A DNA stretch of 64,000 bases, taken from contig NC_064235.1 in assembly GCF_023101765.2 (NCBI RefSeq), forward strand, positions 5,949,501 to 6,013,500, given 5' to 3'. Both the position numbers and the translations under genes were made by a program. Positions 23,669 to 34,165 of this stretch are shown piece after piece. The DNA is from Spodoptera frugiperda. Taxonomy: Eukaryota; Arthropoda; Insecta; Lepidoptera; Noctuidae. The stretch's first letter is position 1; each line of letters starts with the position of its first letter. The notes under the pieces were generated by a model that saw only the letters and a program-made list of their open reading frames with translations, was not told the DNA's origin and did not search any database.

Positions 23669-23880
23669 CTGAGCATCATCCATCTTGTGCACATGCACGA
23701 TGTCTGCATACAAGCTGGCCTGTGTGTGCGCGGCGCAGTGCGCGGCGGCCACCGCGCATGCGCAGCGCGCGCGGCGCCACCACTGCAGGCGCCGACACAC
23801 GCGCCCGGCGCGCGCGCAGCTCCGCGTTACACCGCGCTTTGTGGACACCGAGCGGGGGCGGCGGGACAACCATTGTACAG
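23669..23880 (-). CDS. Cassette F, short GC-rich exon (separase-like)
   Basis: 212 bp, variant KRGVTRSCARAG, shared only with copy B. Splice sites intact. Confidence 0.75.
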
Positions 23881-26800
23881 CTGAATACAAGACAACACTG
23901 TTTATATACGCCGCGGTACAAATACATCGGAGTAGCTAGCATGGTTCCAGGGGCCTTAGTCTGCTATTACAATTGTGGACAGACAGGGACGGAGCTATGT
24001 AGGTTGTATAGCTCCGTCCCTCTCGCACTGCTCAGTGATCGACCATTCTGACACAATTGTAATAGCAGACTAAGGCCCCAGACGACCGCTCGCAATGGAC
24101 AGGGGGCAGCACTTGTTGCACCACCTTCATATAAGTGCCCGATACACTTATGTGACAGATAGTGCATACAAATTACCTGCTTCATTCATAGTTACCTGAT
24201 ACATAGCGGCTATACAGACATTGTGACACAAGTACTTAATGTCCTACATACTATGGACACTGTTATAACTGCAAGTAAATAGCTATTGGGCACGATCCAA
24301 GCCAAATCGGTTGCTAAGGTGCTATCAATAGAATTTCTGTCTTATACTCTTAGTAATAAAATTGAAAATCTATTAATGCAATCGCTGCTACATACTATAG
24401 ACACTTATAAACAGATATTAGGCACGATCACCTAGCCAAGTTGATTGCTAACTTGACTTGATTTTAATAGATTTTCTATCTTATCGTCTTGGTAATAAAA
24501 TAGAAAATCTATTAATGCAATCGCTGCTACATACTATAGACACTTATAAACAGCTATTAGGCACAGGTATCTAGCCAAGTCAGTTGCTAACTTTAATAGA
24601 TTTTCAGTTTTATCATTTTGGTAATAAAATTGAAAATCTATTAATGCAATTGCTGATAGAGCGACCGATTTCTGTAGCCTTTAAGTACGAGTGAGATTTG
24701 CGTTTAAAGTAATGGAAAAGAGAGCGCGTTCGGCGCTCTGATTGGTTGGTTCATTCAAGCCGGCCAATCAGAGCGCCGAACGCCGTCTCGTTTCGATTTC
24801 GTTCAACGTAAAGCAAACTCGTACTAAGGGTTCTGATATGTCTTTGTGTCGATCTCGGTAGATTTTGGATTAGCACAGGTTTGTTTTGTCAAAAATGCAG
24901 GTGAAATCGCGGTTTTTTAAAAGTGTAGGAAAGAGAATACTGACCATATATTACTTTTAAAATGTCACAGTTGTGAAAATCATACAAATGTGTATTCCTA
25001 CATTGTATAGCGGCATTACGTGCCGTATTGTGCACCTCTGCCTACCCCTTCGGGGATAAAAGGCGTGACGTGTGGAACAGTCATCTATCTGATTGAAGTT
25101 ATACACTAATTTAATTCATATTTGTATGAGTTTTCAAATGTGACATTTGACTTAAACAGTCTAGAGTATAGTCCATCTTCGAATATATTATTTTCTAGTG
25201 TAGTAGATTCAAATGATTTAATTATACATATTTTTTATTTAATTAAACGTTCAGCTGATTATGTAATATGTGGTTTCATTTCTATTTCATCCCCCTTTGA
25301 ATATACTAGAAATTAACTTAGTATTTTTAACTTCTTTATAAAAAGAGATTCACATTTTATTACTGTATGGTTGGTGCGACTGCCGCGCAGTGTCTAGTGG
25401 GTTCGATTCCCGCATGGAGCAACTCCTTGAAAATATTAGAAATTAACATAGTATTTTTAACTTACTTCATATAAAGATATTTTTTAATAAATGTCATATT
25501 TATTACTGCACGGTTGGCGCGGTGGGTGGGCAACCGGCTGACGCGCATCGTGTAGCGGGTTCGATTCCCGCACGGGGCAACTCTGTGCTTCACAAATCAT
25601 TTCGTAAAAAAGATTCACATTTTATTATAGCTACTAGACTATCTGATAGTGGAGTGGTTGCAAGTAAGACAGTCGAGCAAAGGGTCTCGCTTTTGAATCT
25701 TATGTCAAGGAAATTATGCGTGATGCAACAACTAATGTCCGTTTTCAACAACCTACATTTTAAGAAATACATTATTAGCTTATCTACAGTACAAGTGTAA
25801 AAAAATACAAGTAAGGGATTAGTATAGCTGCTTTTCCACCAGAGATGTCCTATGTAGCTATGCTACGAAGATGTAATAGCTAAGCTGTGAAACTATGTGA
25901 CTGTTTCCACTGATACTAGGCTATGTAGCTGTGCGAGGAAGATGCGTAGTTCGAGTATGCGATGTATCGATAGTAGGGAAGCCATTCATAGCACACATCT
26001 TTCCATATAAAAAACAGCTTAGGTGAGTCCATTTCCACCAGTGCTAAGCTATGTGTACCAATGAATACGATTGGTGGAAGTCAAACGCATCCACAGCAAC
26101 GTAGCATAGCACATCTCTGGTGGAAAAGCACCCTCAATGACTTAGTTAAGTGATAGTTTAAGGGGTAATTTGAGCCCGTGTCCAGGGTATTACTCATTAG
26201 AAAGAAAACTAAAGAATTAAAATTCCAAATAGTTTATTATAAAACAAATATCTATAATAGGTCTACAATAGCCTTATAAATTACACACTGCCACACTCAG
26301 ACACATTTAATGATTACTTAAACCATTCCTTAGTAAATATTTTGTTCCGAAAACAATTGCTAAGGACTGGGTTAAGTAACCATTAAATGACTGAGTACGG
26401 CAGTTAGTATCATAAAAATATATTTTAGTACAACATTTGTCTTGAAATAGGTTACAGCCGTCTACGGCATTTTACTAAAATCCCATACATTAAGGAATCT
26501 ATTTCACAGTTTTATATTCATATTGACAAGTTTCATATATCAGGCTGAAATAACCGCATCTTAGTACGCATTTGCTTTACATTTAAAGTAATGGTTGGTT
26601 TATTAGAGCCGGCCAATCAGAATGCCGAACTCGCTCTCGTTTTGATTACTGTAGACATAAAGCAAACTCGTACTAAGGGTTCTGAAGGCTTAGTATGAGT
26701 TTGTATTAAGATCTAAGCACCGTAGCAGTCCGCACGTCAACTGCGAACGATGCGACGTTTGTTCGCTTGTGCCTGGCGGGCTAAGGTACTACTCCTTAGT

Positions 26801-27217
26801 CGGGTATATGGCACCCGCAGGAAGAGTAGCGTTTGTGACAAATGTTATCTACTCCATCGCGCCGCCACCACACAATAGGGATGATGACAGGGTATGAAAA
26901 TTTTAAATCAATTTAGTCCGTCAGTTAGGTAAAGGAAAAATATTAGACACGTGTTTTTTATTTTGTCATATAACATAACAATACTTATTTAGTTAAAGTT
27001 ATTTCTACGTAAAAACATACCTAGAAGTGAAGTCATATTTTATGTGATTATCATTTCAAATCGATATATCTTCGAAAGTATTTGTTTCAGTAAGAAAATA
27101 AAAAATACGTGTCTAATGTTTTAAAATAATCCACAAGACGGACATTAGAATAAAAATTAGTCATCTACCCTATTATTAGCTTTAATCAGACTGTGTAATA
27201 GCCCTACCTTTCCCCCC
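23881..27217. repeat. Spacer F-E
   Basis: GGGGCCTTAG-type MITE (23950-24079). A block with TAATAGATTTTC palindrome plus GCTGCTACATACTATAGACAC is repeated about three times between 24325 and 24660. TTAGTACGAG-type MITE (about 24685-24835), SINE 3' block (about 24995-25072), SINE heads (about 25368-25430, 25505-25585), family-1 MITE (about 25828-26127), TACTCAGACA-type MITE (about 26290-26398), TTAGTACGCA MITE (about 26562-26678). Helitron site empty. Confidence 0.65.
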
Positions 27218-28519
27218 TTATTCATTTAACTTAGGTTGCCTTAGCCTACGGGGGCGCGTCTTACTTTCAGTCAATTTACCAGGACTAGTGGCTCTTTTCA
27301 AAGCCCTATCTTTCTCCTCCTTCCTAGAAGACCTAGGGGCATCTAGGTTTTTAGAATTCTCCTTTTGCGACACAGCTTTAGGTGTCGCAAACTCATGTTC
27401 CAGATTTTTTACTAAGCCTTTTCTTAAAGTAGATTTTGAGTATGTTTTTATTGTGTTCAATGGTGTGAAAAATTGTTCAGGAGTCGACATGGGAGTAAAG
27501 AATTCATTAGATTTGTCAGTTTTTTCGTTTACAGGTGTTTTCGCTGTGTCAGTGACTGTGATCACCGGTTTTCTTGACGGTCTCGGTGTCAATATCTCTA
27601 AAACAGGTTTCGATGTTACCGGAACCGGTATTTTGAATTCGGACACCGGTTTTCTTGGCTTCGGTTTTTCTTCCTTCTCATCCGAACTGTTTTCGTCGAG
27701 GTTAAGTTTTATAACTTTACGTTTTTTCGGTAACTCCTCATCTTTGACCTTTCTAGCCGATAATTGGGGGAGTTTGGCCTTCGATACGGGCGTTTTATCA
27801 CCTTCAGTCTTCATTTTCGGACTTAATTTAAGATTTTCGAACTCAGTTTCTAAATCAAACGCTTGTTTTTTGACCACATTCCTCAGTTTAGCTGACGCGA
27901 TCATCAAATTCAGGATTTCATTGCTCAAATACACATCATTTAGTCGCAGATCCTGGCAAATCTCATGTATAGTCACGATATAGTCATCCGCGGCATCAAA
28001 ATTACCATTTTTAAGCTCAAAAAACGACGCTTCGATCAAAATTTCTAATTTCACCTTCCTAAATTCCTCTTCAAACATTATTCTAGTATGATCTACTATA
28101 TATTTTTCGAAATCCAACTCTGTATATGATGTTAAAACTGCTTTTAACTTCGTATCAAAGTAATCAAAAGACCTTATAACACCATTGAAGTAATTTTTAG
28201 CTATTTCTTGTTCGTTCGCTCGAAAATACATGGAAGCTTCTAGACCGGCTGTTATGTAGAAAATTATGGGACAATATGGGTTAATGCAGGCGTAACAGTC
28301 ACATTGTTTATGCTTAAGGAAGTCAGGTAACACAAATCCGGGTATGGTGACATATTTCCTAGTCGGACTGACTTGGGACTTGAACGATTGGCACTCTAGC
28401 ATGGTCTCAAAGTCTTGCTTCGGCGCAAACATTTGGATTTTCGCTTCTGTCGGTATGATTGGTGGATCGCTCGACGGAGGCAGGCCTAGGATGTACTTGA
28501 GGCGGTTGTCGATTTTCAC
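27218..28519 (-). CDS. Cassette E, long exon of separase-like gene, intact
   Basis: 433 codons plus TAA. Combines YACINPYCP and FYITAGL with ELDFEKYIVDHTRIM, ADDYIVTI and MKTEGDK, a mixture of states split between neighbouring copies. All motifs of the reference copy F are present. Confidence 0.8.
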   Translation of the reverse strand: MKIDNRLKYILGLPPSSDPPIIPTEAKIQMFAPKQDFETMLECQSFKSQVSPTRKYVTIPGFVLPDFLKHKQCDCYACINPYCPIIFYITAGLEASMYFRANEQEIAKNYFNGVIRSFDYFDTKLKAVLTSYTELDFEKYIVDHTRIMFEEEFRKVKLEILIEASFFELKNGNFDAADDYIVTIHEICQDLRLNDVYLSNEILNLMIASAKLRNVVKKQAFDLETEFENLKLSPKMKTEGDKTPVSKAKLPQLSARKVKDEELPKKRKVIKLNLDENSSDEKEEKPKPRKPVSEFKIPVPVTSKPVLEILTPRPSRKPVITVTDTAKTPVNEKTDKSNEFFTPMSTPEQFFTPLNTIKTYSKSTLRKGLVKNLEHEFATPKAVSQKENSKNLDAPRSSRKEEKDRALKRATSPGKLTESKTRPRRLRQPKLNE

Positions 28520-28943
28520 CTGTGAATGAAAATATTTTATATGTAGTAGGTATTTTGGGATTATTATTTGGTACTTAACTAATAGTTATACTGTCTCGCT
28601 AGTCGAGTTGTCGCTATGCTATGGATGACTTCCCTACTATCGATACATCGCATACTCGAGCTGCGCATCTTCCTCGCACAGCTACATAGCTTAGTATCAG
28701 TGGAAACTGTCACATAGTTTCACAGTTAGGCTTTTACATGTATAGCGTAGCTACATAGCACGTCTCTGGAGGATAAGCACCCTAAAAGTCCCAGTGTGAC
28801 TAGAAATTAGTCGAGATTTTGTCAAATAATTGATGCTAGTATTTTTATTACTTTTTGTTGAATTCATTTTTTATATGAAATCATACTGAATTCTTAGATC
28901 ATTTTGTTAGTTGTATAAGAAATAAAGTACATAATATATTTAC
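28520..28943 (-). other. Intron of cassette E
   Basis: Truncated family-1 MITE as in F, plus a short extra AT-rich stretch near 28865-28910. Confidence 0.5.
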
Positions 28944-29155
28944 CTGAGCATCATCCATCTTGTGCACATGCACGATGTCTGCATACAAGCTGGCCTGTGT
29001 GTGCGCGGCGCAGTGCGCGGCGGCCACCGCGCATGCGCAGCGCGCGCGGCGCCACCACTGCAGGCGCCGACACACGCGCACGGCGCGCGCGCAGCTCGAC
29101 GATATACCGCGCTTTGTGGACACCGAGCGGGGGCGGCGGGACAACCATTGTACAG
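28944..29155 (-). CDS. Cassette E, short GC-rich exon (separase-like)
   Basis: 212 bp, variant KRGISSSCARAV. Splice sites intact. Confidence 0.75.
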
Positions 29156-30477
29156 CTGAATACAAGACAACACTGTTTATATACGCCGCGGTACAAATAC
29201 ATCGGAGTAGCTAGCATGGTTCCAGGGGCCTTATGCTATTACAATTGTGGACAGACAGGGACGGAGCTATGTAGGTTGTATAGCTCCGTCCCTCTCGCAC
29301 TGCTCAGTGATCGACCATTCTGACACAATTGTAATAGCAGACTAAGGCCCCAGACGACCGCTCGCAATGGACAGGGGGCAGCACTTGTTGCACCACCTTC
29401 ATATAAGTGCCCGATACACTTATGTGACAGATAGTGCATACAAATTACCTGCTTCATTCAAAGTTACCTGATACATAGCAGCTATTTAGACATTGTGAAA
29501 CAAGCACTTAATGTCCTACATACTATGGACACTGTTATAACTGCAAATAAACAGCTATTAGGCACGATCCAAGCCAAGTAGGTTGCTAACTTTAATAGAT
29601 TTTCTGTCTTATACTCTTAGTAATAAAATTGAAAATCTATTAATGCAATCGTTGCTACATACTATAGACACTTATAAATAGATATTAGGCACGATTATCT
29701 AGCCAAGTCAGTTGCTAACGTTAATAGATTTTCAGTCTTATCCTCTTGGTAATAAAATTGAAAATCTATTAATGCAATTGCTGATAGAGCGACCGATTTC
29801 TGTACCCTTTAAGTACGAGTGAGATTTACGCTTAAAGTAATAGAAATGAGAGCGCGTGCGGCGCTTTGATTGGTTGGTTTATACGAGCCGGCCAATTAGA
29901 GCGCCGAACGCGCTCTTGTTTCGTTTTTTGTACTAAGGGTTCTGGTATGTCTTTGTGTCGATCTCGGTAGATTTTGGATTAGCACAGGTTTGTTTTGTCA
30001 GAAATGTCGGTGAAATCGCGGTTTTTTCATAGTTAGTATAAGAAAGAGAATACTGACCATATATTACTTTTAAAATGTCACAGTTGTGAAAATCATACAA
30101 ATGTAACTAATTTATTGTATTGCCACATTGTATAGCGGCATTACGTGCCGTAATGCGCACCTCTGCCTACCCCTTCGGGGATAAAAGGCGTGACGTTGTG
30201 TGTGTATGTACTCCCTCAGTCTTGGAGGAGGGGAGTGGATCAGTCATCTATCTATATGAAGTTATACACTAATTTAATTCATATTTGTATGAGTTTTCAA
30301 ATGTGACATTTGACTTAAACAGTCTAGAGTATAGTCCATCTTCGAATATATTATTTTCTAGTGTAGTAGATTCAAATGATTTAATTATACATATTTTTTA
30401 TTTAATTAAACGTTCAGCTGATTATGTAATGTGTGGTTTCATTTCTATTTCTATATCTCCCTTTGGATATACTAGAA

Positions 30478-30656
30478 TAAATAAATAATAATAAATAAAT
30501 AACCTTTATTGTACACCTTTAAATAAATTAAGCATAAGTAACATCTTATAGGATGAAAGTGCACAAAGGCGGCCTTATCGCTTATAGCGATCTCTTCCAG
30601 GCAACCTTTGGGTGGAAGGAGCTGTTGAGTGGTAGTGGAGGTGGTTCTAGGTGTGT
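30478..30656 (-). mobile_element. Truncated non-LTR retrotransposon tail
   Basis: Minus-strand tail with GTTGCCTGGAAGAGATCGCT and AGCGATAAGGCCGCC, a phrase common at the 3' ends of insect LINEs, ending in AATAAAGG and an AT tail. Flanked by CTAGAA on both sides (30472-30477, 30657-30662). The same insertion is at 35488-35666 and 40509-40688 and in no other spacer. Confidence 0.65.
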
Positions 30657-31792
30657 CTAGAAATTGACATTGTATTTTTAACTTCTTTATAAAAAGAGGT
30701 TCACATTTTATTACTGCATGGTTGGTGCGGCTGTCACGCAGCGTGTATCGGGTTCTATTCCCGCACAGGGCAACTCTGTGTGTGATCCGCAAAGCCATCT
30801 ATAGCACACATCTTTCCATATAAAAAACAGCTTAGTTGAGTCCGTTTCCACCAGTACTAAGCTATGTGTACCAATGAATATGATTGGTGGAAGTCAAACG
30901 CATCCACAGCAACGTAGCATAGCACATCTCTGGTGGAAAAGCACCCTCAATGACTTAGTTAACTGACAGTTTAAGGGGTAATTTGAGCCCGTGTCCAGGG
31001 TATTACTCATTAGAAAGAAAACTAAAGAATTAAAATTCCAAATAGTTTATTATAAAACAAATATCTATAATAGGTCTACAATAGCCTTATAAATTACACA
31101 CTGCCCTACTCAGACACATTTAATGATTACTTAAACCATTCCTCAGTAACTATTATTGTTCCGAAAACAATTGCTAAGGACTGGGTTAAGTAACCATTAA
31201 ATGACTGAGTACGGTAGTTAGTATCATAAAAATATATTTTAGTACAACATTTGTCTTGAAATAGGTTACAGCCGTCTACGGCCTTTTACTAAAATCCCAT
31301 ACATTAAGAAATCTATTTCACAGTTTTGTATTCATATTGACAGGTTTCATATATTAGGCTGAAATAACCGTAAGTAAAATAATCTTAGTACGCGTTTGCT
31401 TTACGTTTAAAGTAATGGTTGTTTTATTTGAGCCGGCCAATCAGAGCGCCGAACGCGCTCTCGTTTTGATTACTGTAAACGTAGAGCAAACTCGTCCTAA
31501 GGTTTCTGAAGGCTTAGTATGAGTTTGTATTAAGATCTAAGCACCGTAGCAGTCCGCACGTCAACTGCGAACGATGCGACGTTTGTTCGCTTGTGCCTGG
31601 CGGGCTAAGGAATTACTCCCTTACTCGGGTATATGGCACCCGCAGGAAGAGTAGCGTTGGTGACAAATGTTATCTACTCCATCGCGCCGCCACCACACAA
31701 TAGGGATGATGACGGGGTATGAAAGTTAAAAATCTATTTAGTCCGTCAGTTAGGTAATGAAAAAATATTAGACACGTATTTTTATTTTGTCA

Positions 31793-32000
31793 TCTATACT
31801 AATATTATAAAGCTGAAGAGTTTGTTTGTTTGATTGTTTGTTTGTTTGAACGCGCTAATCTCCAGAACTACTGGTCCGATTTGAATAATTATTTTTGTGT
31901 TGAATAGTGCATTTATCGAGGAAGGTTATAGGCTATAAAACATCACGCTATGACTAATAGGAGCCAAGCAGAGCGGGTGAAACCGCGCGGAAGTAGCTAG
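31793..32000 (+). mobile_element. Non-autonomous Helitron, family 1 (copy beyond cassette D)
   Basis: TCTATACTAAT to AAGTAGCTAG, 208 bp, inserted at the same A^T as the G and C copies. The right flank has lost a few bases (goes to tacttag). Confidence 0.8.
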
Positions 32001-32255
32001 TACTTAGATAAAACGAATCAAAGTTTAGGAGTAGCAAATACGTCATTTCTACGTATAAAACACGTACCTAGAAGTGAAGTCATATTTTATTTTATTATCA
32101 TTTCAAATCGATATATCTTAGAAAGTATTTGTTTCCGTAAGAAAATAAAAAATACGTGTCGAATGTTTTCAAATAATCAACATTAGAACAAAAATTAGTC
32201 ATCTACCCTATTATTAGCTTTAATCAGACTGTGTAATAGCCCTACCTTTCCCCCC

Positions 32256-33557
32256 TTATTCATTTAACTTAGGTTGCCTTAGCCTACGGGGGCGGGTCTT
32301 ACTTTCAGTCAATTTACCAGGACTAGTGGCTCTTTTCAAAGCCCTATCTTTCTCCTCCTTCCTAGAAGACCTAGGGGCATCTAGGTTTTTAGAATTCTCC
32401 TTTTGCGACACAGCTTTAGGTGTCGCAAACTCATGTTCCAGATTTTTGACTAAGCCTTTTCTTAAAGTAGATTTTGAGTATGTTTTTATTGTGTTCAATG
32501 GCGTGAAGAATTGTTCAGGAGTCGACATGGGAGTAAAGAATTCATTAGATTTGTCAGTTTTTTCGTTTACAGGTGTTTTCGCTGTGTCAGTGACTGTGAT
32601 CACCGGTTTTCTTGACGGTCTCGGTGTCAATATCTCTAAAACAGGTTTCGATGTCACCGGAACCGGTATTTTGAATTCGGACACCGGTTTTCTTGGTTTC
32701 GGTTTCTCTTCTTTTTCGTCTGAACTGTTTTCGTCGAGGTTAAGTTTTATAACTTTACGTTTTTTCGGTAATTCCTCGTCTTTGACCTTTCTAGCCGATA
32801 ATTGGGGGAGTTTGGCCTTCGATACGGGCGTTTTATCACCTTCCATCTTCATTTTCGGACTCAATTTCAGATTTTCGAACTCAGTTTCTAAATCAAACGC
32901 TTGTTTTTTGACCACATTCCTCAGTTTAGCTGACGCTATCATCAAATTCAGGATTTCATTGCTCAAATACACATCATTTAGTCGCAGATCCTGGCAAATC
33001 TCATGTACAGTCACGATATATTCATCTGCAGCATCAAAATTACCATTTTTAAGCTCAAAAAACGACGCTTCGATCAAAATTTCTAATTTCACCTTCCTAA
33101 ATTCCTCTTCAAACATTATTCTAGTATGATCTACTACATATTTCTCGAAATCCAACTCTGTATATGATGTTAAAACTGCTTTTAGCTTTGTATCAAAGTA
33201 ATCAAAAGACCTTATAACACCATTGAAGTAATTTTTAGCTATTTCTTGTTCGTTCGCTCGAAAATACATGGAAGCTTCTAGACCGGCTGTTATGTAGAAT
33301 ATTATGGGACAATATGGGTTAATGCAGGCGTAACAGTCACATTGTTTATGCTTAAGGAAGTCAGGTAACACAAATCCGGGTATGGTGACATATTTCCTAG
33401 TCGGACTGACTTGGGACTTGAACGATTGGCACTCTAGCATGGTCTCAAAGTCTTGCTTCGGCGCAAACATTTGGATTTTCGCTTCTGTCGGTATGATTGG
33501 TGGATCGCTCGACGGAGGCAGGCCTAGGATGTACTTGAGGCGGTTGTCGATTTTCAC
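32256..33557 (-). CDS. Cassette D, long exon of separase-like gene, intact
   Basis: 433 codons plus TAA. Differs from copy C at a single visible residue (PVNEK here, PVNDK in C). ELDFEKYVVDHTRIM, ADEYIVTV, MKMEGDK. Confidence 0.8.
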   Translation of the reverse strand: MKIDNRLKYILGLPPSSDPPIIPTEAKIQMFAPKQDFETMLECQSFKSQVSPTRKYVTIPGFVLPDFLKHKQCDCYACINPYCPIIFYITAGLEASMYFRANEQEIAKNYFNGVIRSFDYFDTKLKAVLTSYTELDFEKYVVDHTRIMFEEEFRKVKLEILIEASFFELKNGNFDAADEYIVTVHEICQDLRLNDVYLSNEILNLMIASAKLRNVVKKQAFDLETEFENLKLSPKMKMEGDKTPVSKAKLPQLSARKVKDEELPKKRKVIKLNLDENSSDEKEEKPKPRKPVSEFKIPVPVTSKPVLEILTPRPSRKPVITVTDTAKTPVNEKTDKSNEFFTPMSTPEQFFTPLNTIKTYSKSTLRKGLVKNLEHEFATPKAVSQKENSKNLDAPRSSRKEEKDRALKRATSPGKLTESKTRPRRLRQPKLNE

Positions 33558-33953
33558 CTGTGAATGAAAATATTTTATAAGTAGTACGTATTTCGGGATT
33601 ATTATTTGGTACTTAACTAATAGTTATACTGTCTCGCTTTTCGAGTTGTCGCTATGCTATGGATAGCTTCCCTACTATCGATATATCGCATACTCGAGCT
33701 GCGCATCTTACTCGCACAGCTACATAGCTTAGTATCGGTGGAAACCGTAACATTAGGTTCACAGCTTAGCTTTTACACCTTCGTAGCATAGCTACATAGC
33801 ACATCTCTGGAGTATAAGCACCCTAAAAGTCCCAGTGTGACTAGAAATTAGTCAAGATTTCGTCAAATAGTTGTTATTAGTATTTTTATTACCTTTTATT
33901 GAAATCATAAATCATTTTGTTAGTTGTATAAGAAATAAACTACGAATATTTAC
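33558..33953 (-). other. Intron of cassette D
   Basis: Truncated family-1 MITE (about 33630-33810) and AT-rich remainder; nearly the same as in C. Confidence 0.5.
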
Positions 33954-34165
33954 CTGAGCATCATCCATCTTGTGCACATGCACGATGTCTGCATACAAGC
34001 TGGCCTGTGTGTGCGCGGCGCAGTGCGCGGCGGCCACCGCGCATGCGCAGCGCGCGCGGCGCCACCACTGCAGGCGCCGACACACGCGCACGGCGCGCGC
34101 GCAGCTCGACGATATACCGCGCTTTGTGGACACCGAGCGGGGGCGGCGGGACAACCATTGTACAG
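33954..34165 (-). CDS. Cassette D, short GC-rich exon (separase-like)
   Basis: 212 bp, variant KRGISSSCARAV. Splice sites intact. Confidence 0.75.

Larger units (their letters stand above)
29156..32255. repeat. Spacer E-D
   Basis: Standard skeleton: GGGGCCTTAG-type MITE (29225-29351), TAATAGATTTTC palindromes, TTAGTACGAG-type MITE (about 29815-29945), SINE 3' block (about 30120-30196), a LINE tail (30478-30656), one SINE head (about 30716-30775), the right half of a family-1 MITE (to about 30943), TACTCAGACA-type MITE (about 31105-31213), TTAGTACGCG MITE (about 31384-31500), and a Helitron (31793-32000). Nearly identical to the next spacer. Confidence 0.7.

Noticed and set aside
23676..24051. 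Several Arg/Ala/Cys-rich open frames on both strands over the short GC-rich exon
   Set aside because: GC-rich DNA lacks stop codons in all frames. Only the frame matching the phases of exon 10 and the long exon is kept.
32326..33129. Long plus-strand open frames (180-267 codons, starting MALFKALSFSSF) opposite each long exon
   Set aside because: They lie entirely antisense to the better supported minus-strand exon and exist in every copy only because that exon is conserved. They are Ser/Phe/Leu-rich, as expected from the complement of Lys/Glu/Arg codons.
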